Of a stretch of DNA of 64,000 bases, positions 1 through 7,329 are shown one piece after another; the stretch's first letter is position 1; each line of letters starts with the position of its first letter. The position numbers and the translations under genes were made by a program. The DNA lies in the NCBI RefSeq assembly GCF_001182895.1, contig NZ_LFQR01000005.1:18524-82523 (forward strand), in the 5' to 3' direction. The notes beneath the pieces are model-generated. The model had not been told where the DNA came from. It did no database searches and was given only the letters and a program-made list of their open reading frames with translations. The stretch is from Frateuria defendens (lineage in GTDB: Bacteria > Pseudomonadota > Gammaproteobacteria > Xanthomonadales > Rhodanobacteraceae).

Positions 1-822
1 GTCGGCCAGCCACGAGCCGCCCAGGTTGCCCAGGATCATGCCGGCGCCGAACACCGCCAGCACCGCCGGCATCCAGCGCTCCGGCAGACCGGCGACCTCG
101 GTCATGGTGGGCGTGATGTAGCTGAACACGCTGAACACGCCGCCGAAGCCCACCGCGCCCACCGCCAGCGTCAGCAGCACCTGCGGCCGGCGCAGCGCGC
201 CCAGTTCGCTGACCGGACTGGCCTTGGCGTTGCCCGGCTGGAACGGTACCCACAGCGCCACCAGCAGGCAGGTCAGGGCGCCGAGCGCCGCCACCAGGGC
301 GAACGCCGCGCGCCAGCCCAGCCACTGCCCCAGCCCGTCGGCCAGCGGCACGCCGGCCAGGGTGGCGCCGGTGAGGCCGAGCATCATGCGGCCCACCGCG
401 CGCCCGCGCTCCTTGGGCGGCACCAGCGAGGCCACCACCAGCGAGGCCACGCCGAAGTAGGCCCCGTGCGGCAAGGCGGTGACGAAACGAAAGGCCGCCA
501 GCGACAGGAAGCCGGGCGCCAGCGCACTGGCGACGTTGCCCAGCGCGAAGCAGGCCATCAGCGCCAGCAGCAGGCGCCGGCGCGGCCAGCGCGCGGCCAG
601 CACCGCGATCAGCGGCGCGCCGATCACCACGCCCAGCGCGTAGGCGCTGATCACGTGGCCGGCCTCGGGCACCGACACGTGCAGCTGCTGTGCCATCTGC
701 GGCAGCAGGCCCATGGTCACGAACTCGCCGGTGCCGATGCCGAAGCCCCCGACGCCCAGCGCCAGCTCGGCCCAGCCGGCGCCGTGCGCGCCGGTCTTCG
801 CAGGTGGCGTGCCCATGCTCAT
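1..822 (-). CDS. MFS transporter, DHA1/AraJ-like efflux permease (3' end outside window)
   Basis: Inner-membrane proton-driven exporter of the major facilitator superfamily. The visible N-terminal part is about 274 residues and hydrophobic throughout, with roughly eight membrane segments. It includes a conserved GTGEFVTMGLLP stretch in the first helix and a basic loop (PPKERGRAVG) between helices. The family exports drugs, sugars or amino acids and the substrate cannot be read here. The start ATG overlaps the stop codon of the upstream aldo/keto reductase (ATGA), so it is the last visible gene of the seven-gene operon starting near 6127. The C-terminal half lies beyond the left edge. Confidence 0.85.
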   Translation of the reverse strand, partial: MSMGTPPAKTGAHGAGWAELALGVGGFGIGTGEFVTMGLLPQMAQQLHVSVPEAGHVISAYALGVVIGAPLIAVLAARWPRRRLLLALMACFALGNVASALAPGFLSLAAFRFVTALPHGAYFGVASLVVASLVPPKERGRAVGRMMLGLTGATLAGVPLADGLGQWLGWRAAFALVAALGALTCLLVALWVPFQPGNAKASPVSELGALRRPQVLLTLAVGAVGFGGVFSVFSYITPTMTEVAGLPERWMPAVLAVFGAGMILGNLGGSWLAD

Positions 823-1646
823 TCGATCCAGGTGTCGGGGTGGCCGCCCTGGCGGTGCTCGCCGTCCAGCGCGGCGATGGCGGCGAGGTCGTCCGCGTCC
901 AGCGCGAAGTCGAACAGGGCGAGGTTCTGGCGGATGCGCGCGGGGTTCTGCGATTTGGGGATCGTGACGAGGCCGAGCTGCACGTGCCAGCGCAGCACCA
1001 CCTGCGCCACCGTGCGGCCGTGCTTGGCGGCCAGCCGCTCCAGCACCGGGTCGTGCAGCAGCCCGCCGCGGCCCAGCGGGCTCCACGACTCGATGGCGAT
1101 GCCTTTCTGCGCATGCCAGGCGCGCAGCGCGGCCTGGGAGAAATCCGGGTGCAGCTCGACCTGGTTGGCCGCCGGCAGCACGCCGGTCTCCCGCTCCAGC
1201 CGCTCGATGTGCGCGGGCTGGAAGTTGGACACGCCGATGGAGCGCACGCGGCCTTCTTCCTTCAGCCGCACGAAGGCGCGCCAGCTGTCCACGTAGAGGT
1301 CCTTCATCGGCAGCGGCCAGTGGATCAGGTAGAGGTCCACATGGTCGACGCCGAGCCGCTTGGCGCTGGCGTCGAAGGCGCGCAGCGCGCTGTCGTAGCC
1401 GTGGTCGGGGCCGCGCAGCTTGGTGGTGATCACCACGTCTTCGCGCGGCACACCGCTGGCGCGGATACCGCGGCCCACGCCGGCCTCGTTGCCGTAGGCG
1501 GCGGCCGTGTCGATCAGCCGGTAGCCGGCGCGCAGCGCCTCGGCCACGGCCGGCCCGGCCTCGGCGTCGCTCATCGGCCAGGTGCCGTAGCCGACCTGCG
1601 GCAGCGCGTGGCCGTCGTTGAGGGTCAGGGCGGGGATGCCGGTCAT
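819..1646 (-). CDS. Aldo/keto reductase, 2,5-diketo-D-gluconate reductase-like
   Basis: Cytosolic NADPH-dependent carbonyl reductase, 275 aa, a usual length for the AKR superfamily. The catalytic tetrad is present: Asp46 and Tyr51 (IDTAAAYGNE), Lys76 (TTKLRG) and His109 (YLIHWPLP). SNFQPAHIERL and IPKSQNPARIRQN near the C-terminus are the NADPH-binding strands of the DkgA/DkgB branch. An AAAGGAG ribosome site precedes the ATG. It lies 11 bp after the PPC-domain gene, and its stop overlaps the start of the downstream MFS gene. The GntR-like repressor in the same operon makes a keto-sugar or sugar-acid substrate plausible, but AKRs are promiscuous and methylglyoxal or another aldehyde is equally possible. 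Confidence 0.85.
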   Translation of the reverse strand: MTGIPALTLNDGHALPQVGYGTWPMSDAEAGPAVAEALRAGYRLIDTAAAYGNEAGVGRGIRASGVPREDVVITTKLRGPDHGYDSALRAFDASAKRLGVDHVDLYLIHWPLPMKDLYVDSWRAFVRLKEEGRVRSIGVSNFQPAHIERLERETGVLPAANQVELHPDFSQAALRAWHAQKGIAIESWSPLGRGGLLHDPVLERLAAKHGRTVAQVVLRWHVQLGLVTIPKSQNPARIRQNLALFDFALDADDLAAIAALDGEHRQGGHPDTWIE

Positions 1647-1657
1647 GCTTGGCTCCT

Positions 1658-2236
1658 TTAAGGCTTGGGATCGAACACGGTGAGGCCGGAGGCCTCGTCC
1701 ACCTTCTTGGCCAGGGTGGCGGGCTCTTCCGTGATAGTGATTTCCAGCGTGGGCGAGACCACCGCGTGGATCAGGTGGCCGCCGCGCACCTCGCCGTCCG
1801 GCCGGCTCACCACGAGGTGGGTGTGCGGCAGTGGCTTGCCGTTGGCGACGCCGATGTCGCCGGTCAGCGACACCACTTCCACCTGGCCCTCGACCGGGAT
1901 GATCTTGTAGGCCTTGCGGCCGAGGTCGTACCAGCCCACCTGCACGTCGTGCACCGCGCCGAGGGCGGTGTAGTGCGCTGCGGTGACGTGGTGCGCCTTG
2001 GCGAAGTCGGACAGCGCGGTGTAGACCTCATCGCCGGTGGAGAGGATCAGCAGGTAGGTGCGCCGCCCGCCCACGTCGCTGAGCAGCTGCGCCTTGGCGT
2101 GCGGCGCGCTGCCGTGCGGCACCACCTGCGGCGAGGGGATGTACTGCGCCGGTTCGCCGGCGCGGGCGGCCGGCCCGGCGGCGAGCAGGCCGGCGCCGAG
2201 CAGGGCCGGGGCGGTCAGGCGTGCGAGGGCGTGCAT
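1658..2236 (-). CDS. Secreted PPC-domain (DUF296) protein
   Basis: A 192-aa protein with a clear Sec signal peptide (small hydrophobic stretch ending AAGPAARA, cleavage near residue 26) followed by a single PPC/DUF296 domain (about residues 45-180). The PHTHLVVSRPDGEVRGGHL block is the conserved His-rich core of this fold. In plants the domain accompanies AT-hooks. Free-standing bacterial versions form trimers and their role is mostly unknown. The export signal is unusual for a family often treated as cytoplasmic. AAGGAG stands ahead of the ATG. It lies inside the MFS-LacI-MRJP-ABM-PPC-AKR-MFS operon, 40 bp after the monooxygenase-like gene. Function unknown. Confidence 0.75.
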   Translation of the reverse strand: MHALARLTAPALLGAGLLAAGPAARAGEPAQYIPSPQVVPHGSAPHAKAQLLSDVGGRRTYLLILSTGDEVYTALSDFAKAHHVTAAHYTALGAVHDVQVGWYDLGRKAYKIIPVEGQVEVVSLTGDIGVANGKPLPHTHLVVSRPDGEVRGGHLIHAVVSPTLEITITEEPATLAKKVDEASGLTVFDPKP

Positions 2237-2276
2237 GCGGGTCTCCTTGGCGCTTGGGGGCGGGCGGCCGCGGCGT

Positions 2277-2576
2277 TCAGAGCAGCGGGTCCAGCCGGCT
2301 CACCAGTTCCAGCTCGCCGTCGATGTGCGGCCCCAGCGCCTCCACCATCGCCTTGAAGTGCGGCGTCTGGACGTGCTCGTCCAGGGCCGCCTGGCTCACC
2401 CAGCGCTCGATGAAGGTGAAGCGGCCGGTCACGTCGAGGTCGGCGTGCGGCGTATAGAACAGGCAACCGGGCTCGGCGCGCGAGGGCGCGGTGGCGGCGC
2501 GCAGGATGCGCGCCACGTCCTCCTCGTGGCCGGGCTTGGCCTGGACGACGGCGACGACGCGGAATTCCTTGGACAT
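2277..2576 (-). CDS. Putative quinol monooxygenase, ABM domain (YgiN-like)
   Basis: A 99-aa cytoplasmic protein covering one antibiotic-biosynthesis-monooxygenase (ferredoxin-like dimeric) domain. Recognisable features are VVAVVQAKPGHEEDVARIL at the N-terminus, EPGCLFYTPHADL in the middle and FIERWVSQAALDEHVQTPHF toward the end, the usual YgiN pattern. Family members act on quinols or aromatic substrates without cofactor, and some handle stress-derived quinones. A good AGGAG ribosome site precedes the start. It sits 40 bp after the MRJP-like gene and 40 bp before the PPC gene in the LacI-controlled operon, so co-transcription is likely. The substrate cannot be deduced. Confidence 0.8.
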   Translation of the reverse strand: MSKEFRVVAVVQAKPGHEEDVARILRAATAPSRAEPGCLFYTPHADLDVTGRFTFIERWVSQAALDEHVQTPHFKAMVEALGPHIDGELELVSRLDPLL

Positions 2577-2616
2577 GCGATGACTCCTGGTGCGGATCGA
2601 AAAGATGCCGGGGCGC

Positions 2617-3786
2617 TCAGCGCGCCGCCTGCGCGGGCGCCACCTCGGGCGCCGGGTCGAGCGCGGCGCGCAGCAGCAGGTACGGCGGCCGGCGCAGGTT
2701 CTTGCCTTCGTTGAAGCCGGCCAGCCGCTCCCACTGGCCGGCCACCACGTAGACGTACTTGCCGGTGGCGTAGATGCCGTCGGGCCAGACGATGCGCGGG
2801 TCGCGCGCCACCACGTCGAAATGGCCGTCCGGCCAGCGGCGCAGGATGGCGTCGTGCTCGCCGTTGGTGGTGTACAGGCGCCCCTGCGGGTCGGTGGCCA
2901 TGCCGTCGGCGAAGCCCTTCTCGCCCTCGTCGCGCACGGCCGCTTCCAGCGTCTGCTCGCTGGCGTCGAAGTTCGCCAGCACGTCGGTGGGGATGCTGTA
3001 GAGGCGGCGGCTGGTGAGCGGGGCGAAATAGAGCGTCTTGGAGTCCGCGCTCAGGGTGATCGCGTCGGCGCCGCCGATCGGGAAAGTCGGGTGTTTGGGG
3101 TCGTAGCGCAGCGGCTTGCCGTCGAGGATGGCGAGAAAGCCCTGCACCGGCGCGGTGGAGACGTGGCCTGCCAGCACGCGCCGCTGGCGCCCGCTGGCGA
3201 GGTCCACCACCACCAGCGCGGGCGTGGTGCCGAAGGAGGAATCGGTGACGTAGGCGGTGCCCTTGGCGCCGTGGGTCAGGTCCACGCGCAGGTCGTTCAT
3301 GTGGCTGTCCTGCAACAGCGCCGGCGCGTGCAGCACCACGCTGGCGAGCTGCCGGCGCGAGGCCGGGTCGTAGCCCACCACCTTGGCCGCGCCGTCCGGG
3401 ATGCCGGCGATGCCGGCGCGCTTGCCGTCGTCGATCAGCCACAGGTTGCCGCGGGTGTCCGAGGTCATGCCGTGCACGGAGACGAGGCGGTCGCGGTCGG
3501 GCCGGTCGGAGGCCAGGCTGGTGGCCGCGTCCGGGAACGGCACGCGCTTGCCGTCCACCAGCTCGGCCAGGGTGGCGTCCTTGTGGTCCTGCGCGTGGCG
3601 CGGGAAGCCGACGAAGATGCGCCCGTTCGGCAGCACCACGATGCCCGAGGGGCCCGGGTCGCCGAAGCGCGCCACCACCTCCAGCGAGCCGGCGGGGACG
3701 GCGGCGGGGTCGGACACCTCCTCCTGCGCCCAGGCCAGGCACGGCAGCAGCGCGATCACGGACAGGCCCAGCAGGCGACGCAGCAT
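2617..3786 (-). CDS. Secreted major royal jelly protein (MRJP/yellow)-like beta-propeller
   Basis: A protein of 389 aa from the chosen start, with a signal peptide (MLRRLLGLSVIALLPCLAWA) and a six-bladed propeller of the MRJP/yellow family. Markers are VHGMTSDTRGNLWLIDDG, HMNDLRVDL, YVTDSSFG, a central GADAITLSADSKTLYF and the C-terminal YVYVVAGQWERL. Bacterial homologues are secreted and often lie beside sugar or lactone enzymes. Some relatives have lactonase-like propellers but most are uncharacterised. The ATG at 3786 is preferred because AAGGAGAG lies six to seven bases upstream. An in-frame ATG at 3810 overlaps the lacI stop but places the ribosome site inside the gene. Third gene of the operon. 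Confidence 0.75.
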   Translation of the reverse strand: MLRRLLGLSVIALLPCLAWAQEEVSDPAAVPAGSLEVVARFGDPGPSGIVVLPNGRIFVGFPRHAQDHKDATLAELVDGKRVPFPDAATSLASDRPDRDRLVSVHGMTSDTRGNLWLIDDGKRAGIAGIPDGAAKVVGYDPASRRQLASVVLHAPALLQDSHMNDLRVDLTHGAKGTAYVTDSSFGTTPALVVVDLASGRQRRVLAGHVSTAPVQGFLAILDGKPLRYDPKHPTFPIGGADAITLSADSKTLYFAPLTSRRLYSIPTDVLANFDASEQTLEAAVRDEGEKGFADGMATDPQGRLYTTNGEHDAILRRWPDGHFDVVARDPRIVWPDGIYATGKYVYVVAGQWERLAGFNEGKNLRRPPYLLLRAALDPAPEVAPAQAAR

Positions 3787-3806
3787 CGTTCTCTCCTTGG
3801 TGTGAT

Positions 3807-4886
3807 TCATGCGCCGGCGCCCGGGCCGGCCGTGGTGGCGCGCTCGACGATGCGAAAGCCGGTGTCCAGGCGCGTCGCGGCCGGCGCGCCGCCGGCCAGG
3901 CGTTCGAGCAGCAGCGCGGCGGCGCGCTGGCCCATGCCGTACTGGTCCACCGCCACCGAGGAGATCGACGGGTGCATGGCGGCGGCGATCTCCAGGTCGT
4001 TGAAGCCCATCACCGCCAGCTGCGCGGGCAGGCGCAGGCCGCGCCGCTGCGCCTCGAGCACCGCGCCGGCGGCGAGGTCGTCGTTGGCGAAGAACACCGC
4101 CTCGACCTGCGGGTGGCGTTGCAGCAGCTCGGCCAGCAGCCGCCCGCCCAGCGCCATCGAGAAAGGTTCCTCGCTGCGCAGTGCGTAGTGCTCCGGCAGG
4201 CCGCGCGCGGCCAGCTCGGCACGGAAGCCCTGCAGGCGCCGCGTGCTGCGGTGGTCGTGCGAGGCCTGCGTGCCGGCGTAGGCGATGTGGCGGCAGCCGC
4301 GGTCGGCGAAGTACGCGGCCACCGCGGCGCCCACGGCGGGGTGGGAGAAGCCCACGTTCATGTCGAGCGGCGCCTCGGCCAGGTCCATGAACTCCACCAC
4401 CGGCAGGCCGGCGGCCACCGCCTGCTGCAAGCGCAGGCGCGTGGGCGGCGCGTGATCCACGCCGGCCAGCAGCAGGCCGGCCGGGAACCAGCCGAGCAGG
4501 GTCGAGACCAGCTTGGCCTCGGTGGCTTCCAGGTAATCGGTGGTGCCGAGCAGCACCTCGTAGCCGTGGCGGTCCAGCTCGTCGTGCACGCCGCGCAGGA
4601 ACGGCACGTACACCGCGTGCGCCAGGGTCGGGATCAGCACCGGCACCACCCGGCTGGCGCCGGAGGCCAGGCCGCTGGCGACCTGGTTGGCAACGTAGCC
4701 CAGCGCCTCCACCGCCTCCAGCACGCGCGCGCGCAGCGCCGGCGAGACCTTGCCCGGCTCGCGCAGCGCGCGCGAGGCGGTGATCTGGCCCACGCCCGCG
4801 CGGTCGGCCACGTCCTTCAGCGTGGCGCGCTTGCCCTGCGCGTGGGCGGCCCGCGCGCGGCGCGGCTTGAACAGCTCTTCCGTCAT
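3807..4886 (-). CDS. LacI-family transcriptional repressor, GntR-like
   Basis: A 359-aa DNA-binding regulator. The N-terminal helix-turn-helix is at residues 21-45 (TLKDVADRAGVGQITASRAL), the hinge helix at about 66-76 (NQVASGLASG), followed by a two-lobed periplasmic-binding-protein-like effector domain (about 78-350). The layout and phrases such as VVEFMDLAEAPLDMNVGF and FFANDDLAAGAVLEAQRRGL resemble the gluconate repressor GntR, so a sugar-acid effector is a fair guess. Its ATG overlaps the stop of the upstream MFS gene (ATGA), so the two are translationally coupled. The perfect palindrome TGGTAGCGCTACCA at 6161-6174 over the operon promoter is its likely operator, implying autoregulation. 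Confidence 0.9.
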   Translation of the reverse strand: MTEELFKPRRARAAHAQGKRATLKDVADRAGVGQITASRALREPGKVSPALRARVLEAVEALGYVANQVASGLASGASRVVPVLIPTLAHAVYVPFLRGVHDELDRHGYEVLLGTTDYLEATEAKLVSTLLGWFPAGLLLAGVDHAPPTRLRLQQAVAAGLPVVEFMDLAEAPLDMNVGFSHPAVGAAVAAYFADRGCRHIAYAGTQASHDHRSTRRLQGFRAELAARGLPEHYALRSEEPFSMALGGRLLAELLQRHPQVEAVFFANDDLAAGAVLEAQRRGLRLPAQLAVMGFNDLEIAAAMHPSISSVAVDQYGMGQRAAALLLERLAGGAPAATRLDTGFRIVERATTAGPGAGA

Positions 4887-6127
4887 GCCGCCTCCGCCGC
4901 CGCGGCCGGCAGGCGCCGGAACTCGGTGGCGTAGAGCGCCAGCGCCGCGAGGCCGCACAGCGCTCCCAGCACCGCCAGCCCGGTCCAGCCGAACGCCGTG
5001 TACACCGCCGCGGCCAGCACCGAGCCGCCCGCGCCGCAGACGAACACCGAGGTCATGAACAGGCCGTTGAAGCGCCCGCGCAGCTCCGGTGCCAGCATGT
5101 AGATGCTGCGCAGGCTGAGCACCTGGCACACCTGCACGGCGGCATCGAGCAACAACGCGGCGAGCACCAGCCACGCCAGCGAGTGCGCATGCCCGGCCCA
5201 GCCGGCGAGGACGAAGGCGAGCACCGCGGCGGCCAGCGCCGCGCCGGTGGCCGGCCTGGTGAGGCCGCGGTCCGCCAGCCGCCCGGCCAGCGGCGCCGAC
5301 AGCGCGCCGGCCGCGCCCGCCAGCGCGAACACCGCGATGGCCGGCTGGCCGAAGCCGAAGGCCTGCGCCAGCAGCAGCGGCGAGCCGGTCCAGAACACGT
5401 TGAAGGCGGCGAACATCATGCCCTGGTAGAACGCTCGCCGCCGCAACAGCGGCGTGCGCAGGTAGAGGCGCGGCATGGAGGCGACGATGCGCCGGTACGG
5501 CGTGCGCTCGCCGCCCGGGTGGCGCGGCGGCAGCGCCTTCGCCAGCACCACGATCAGCGCCAGCATCAGCGCGGCGGTGACGAAGAACACCGCGCGCCAG
5601 CCGAACGCCGCGGCCACCGCGCTGGCGAACGGCCGCGCCAGCATCACCCCGGCCAGCAGGCCGCCCATCACGTTGCCGACCACGCGGCCGCGGCTGGCGT
5701 CCGGCGCCAGTTGCGAGGCGAACGGCACCAGGATCTGCGTGGCCGCCGCGCACACGCCGACCACGAAGGTGGCGGCCAGGAAGCCCGCCGCGGAGGTCGC
5801 CACGCCTACCCCCAGCAGGCCCAGCACCACGCCGCCGAACAGCCACAGCACCAGGCGCCGGTTCTCCACCTCGTCGGCCAGCGGCACCAGCAGCAGCAGG
5901 CCGGCGCCGTAGCCGAGCTGGGTCAGCGCCACCACCAGCCCGGCCAGGCCGGCGTGCAGCCCGAGCGCGGGCGCGATCAGGGCGATCAGCGGCTGGGCGT
6001 AGTAGATGTTGGCGACCGAGAGGCCGCAGGCGGCGGCGAACACCGCCGTCAGCCCCGCCGACAACGGCGCGGACGAGCCGGCGGGCGACCGGGGCAGGAC
6101 GGTCGGGGATGCGTTCGGAGGGATCAT
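4883..6127 (-). CDS. MFS transporter
   Basis: A 414-aa inner-membrane transporter with about twelve hydrophobic segments, first gene of the LacI-controlled operon. The N-terminal helix has the motif GLSVANIYYAQPLIALIAP, typical of the YbcL/YnfM-type MFS branch (multidrug or small-acid exporters). FVVGVCAAATQILVPF and DASRGRVVGNVMGGLLAGV follow in the first half. The start at 6127 lies 37 bases after the predicted transcription start. An upstream in-frame ATG at 6175 falls inside the operator and promoter and is rejected. No strong Shine-Dalgarno precedes 6127, so initiation may be weak. The stop overlaps the lacI start. Substrate unknown. Confidence 0.85.
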   Translation of the reverse strand: MIPPNASPTVLPRSPAGSSAPLSAGLTAVFAAACGLSVANIYYAQPLIALIAPALGLHAGLAGLVVALTQLGYGAGLLLLVPLADEVENRRLVLWLFGGVVLGLLGVGVATSAAGFLAATFVVGVCAAATQILVPFASQLAPDASRGRVVGNVMGGLLAGVMLARPFASAVAAAFGWRAVFFVTAALMLALIVVLAKALPPRHPGGERTPYRRIVASMPRLYLRTPLLRRRAFYQGMMFAAFNVFWTGSPLLLAQAFGFGQPAIAVFALAGAAGALSAPLAGRLADRGLTRPATGAALAAAVLAFVLAGWAGHAHSLAWLVLAALLLDAAVQVCQVLSLRSIYMLAPELRGRFNGLFMTSVFVCGAGGSVLAAAVYTAFGWTGLAVLGALCGLAALALYATEFRRLPAAAAEAA

Positions 6128-6160
6128 CGGCGGGGAAAGGGATAAAACGTCGCACCGCTT

Positions 6161-6200
6161 TGGTAGCGCTACCATACATGCTGCAGCGCAACGACTTCAA
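6161..6200 (-). promoter_or_regulatory. Promoter and overlapping LacI-type operator of the seven-gene operon
   Basis: TGGTAGCGCTACCA at 6161-6174 is a perfect 14-bp palindrome with the central CG typical of LacI-family operators. On the minus strand a -35 box TTGAAG (6195-6200) and a -10 box TATGGT (6171-6176) are separated by 18 bp. The palindrome covers the -10 box and the predicted start near 6164, so bound repressor would block polymerase. The nearest candidate regulator is the LacI-family gene at 3807-4886. Confidence 0.75.
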
Positions 6201-6259
6201 CGCGCAGGAGTCTGCGATGACCGTCACGTTCCCCCGCCGCACGGCCCGCCGCGCCCGGC

Positions 6260-7177
6260 TCAGAGATTGCCCGCGATCTGCACCAGCCGTTCCAGGAAGG
6301 CCGCCGCAATGCGGCCCTGCGGGTCGTCGTCGCGGCGCTGGCGGTAGGCCACCGCGATCTCCCAGCACGGCTCCTCCGCCTCGCGCAGTTCGGCGATGGC
6401 GATGGGCTTCAGGCGCTTGTCCTCGCGCCGCGCCCGCGCCACCGACTCGGGCACCAGGGCGATGCCCAGGCCCTGCGCGGCCAGCTCGGTGAGCCAGCTC
6501 ATGTCGTTGACCTCGAAGCCGATGCGCCGCTGCAGGCCGGCCGCGGCGAAGCTCTGGTCGACCAGCCGGCGCATGCCCCAGTCGGCCTTGAGGTCCACGA
6601 ACACCTCGCCGGCCAGCGCGGCCAGCGGCAGTTCGCGGGCGCCGGCCAGGGAGTGCTTGGGCGCGCACACCGCCACCAGCCCCTCGCACACCAGCAGGCG
6701 CGAGGCCAGCTCCGGCACCGGCGCGTCGCCGGGCTGGGTGAAGGCGACATCCAGGCGGCCTTCGCGCACCTCGTCCAGCAGCGGCGCGGCGCCGTCGAAG
6801 GAAAGCTCGATGTCGATGCCGCCGAAGGCCTCGCGGAAACGGCCCAGCGAAGCCGGCAGGTCGATGAACGGCGCCAGCCCCTGGATCGCGCCGATGCGCA
6901 GGCGCCCGCGCGCCAGCCCGTGCACCTGGGTCACCGCCAGCCGCGCGCCGCGCGCGGCCTCCAGCACCCGGTGCGCCTCGTCCAGCAGCACGCTGCCGGC
7001 GGCGGTGAGCGCCACGCTGCGCGTGGTGCGCACGAACAGCGGGCCGCCCAGCTCGCCCTCCAGGCTGCGGATGGCCTGCGACAGGCCCGACTGCACCACG
7101 TTGAGCCGTTGCGCGGCGCGGGTGAAGTGGCGCTCCTCGGCCACCGCCACGAAATATTCCAGTTGCTTCAGGTCCAT
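6260..7177 (-). CDS. LysR-family transcriptional regulator
   Basis: A 305-aa LysR-type regulator. Its winged helix is at residues 1-60 (FVAVAEERHFTRAAQRLNV, QSGLSQAIRSLEGELG), and its effector-binding domain spans about 90-295. It is divergent from the aldo/keto reductase gene starting at 7330, the classical arrangement for a regulator of the adjacent gene. A 16-bp inverted repeat fitting T-N11-A lies between them at 7203-7218. The gene ends 132 bp before the LacI-controlled MFS gene and reads in the same direction, so read-through is possible. The inducer is unknown, and control of the two downstream reductases is inferred from position. Confidence 0.88.
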   Translation of the reverse strand: MDLKQLEYFVAVAEERHFTRAAQRLNVVQSGLSQAIRSLEGELGGPLFVRTTRSVALTAAGSVLLDEAHRVLEAARGARLAVTQVHGLARGRLRIGAIQGLAPFIDLPASLGRFREAFGGIDIELSFDGAAPLLDEVREGRLDVAFTQPGDAPVPELASRLLVCEGLVAVCAPKHSLAGARELPLAALAGEVFVDLKADWGMRRLVDQSFAAAGLQRRIGFEVNDMSWLTELAAQGLGIALVPESVARARREDKRLKPIAIAELREAEEPCWEIAVAYRQRRDDDPQGRIAAAFLERLVQIAGNL

Positions 7178-7202
7178 GCGTTCCCGGCCCGCCGATTGAT
7201 CT

Positions 7203-7218
7203 TATTGAATGCTCAATA
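7203..7218. promoter_or_regulatory. Probable LysR binding site (TATTGA-N4-TCAATA)
   Basis: Perfect inverted repeat with 6-bp arms around ATGC in the AT-rich divergent region between the LysR gene and the aldo/keto reductase gene. It contains the T-N11-A spacing of LysR boxes (T7203, A7215). Position and symmetry support a site for the LysR protein encoded at 6260-7177. Binding is inferred. Confidence 0.6.
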
Positions 7219-7329
7219 CCATCACAATTTTCCATTTTACGTATCAATGGACGGGGCTTACCGTGAAAGCGGTGCGGGACGGCCGACCGGCCCGCAATGC
7301 TCACGACACAGGCTTTGAAGGAGTCGACG

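Noticed and set aside
3787..3810. ATG at 3810 as the start of the MRJP-like gene
   Set aside because: It overlaps the lacI stop as a coupled start would, but it puts the AAGGAGAG ribosome site inside the gene and adds eight non-signal residues. The ATG at 3786 has proper spacing and a clean signal peptide.
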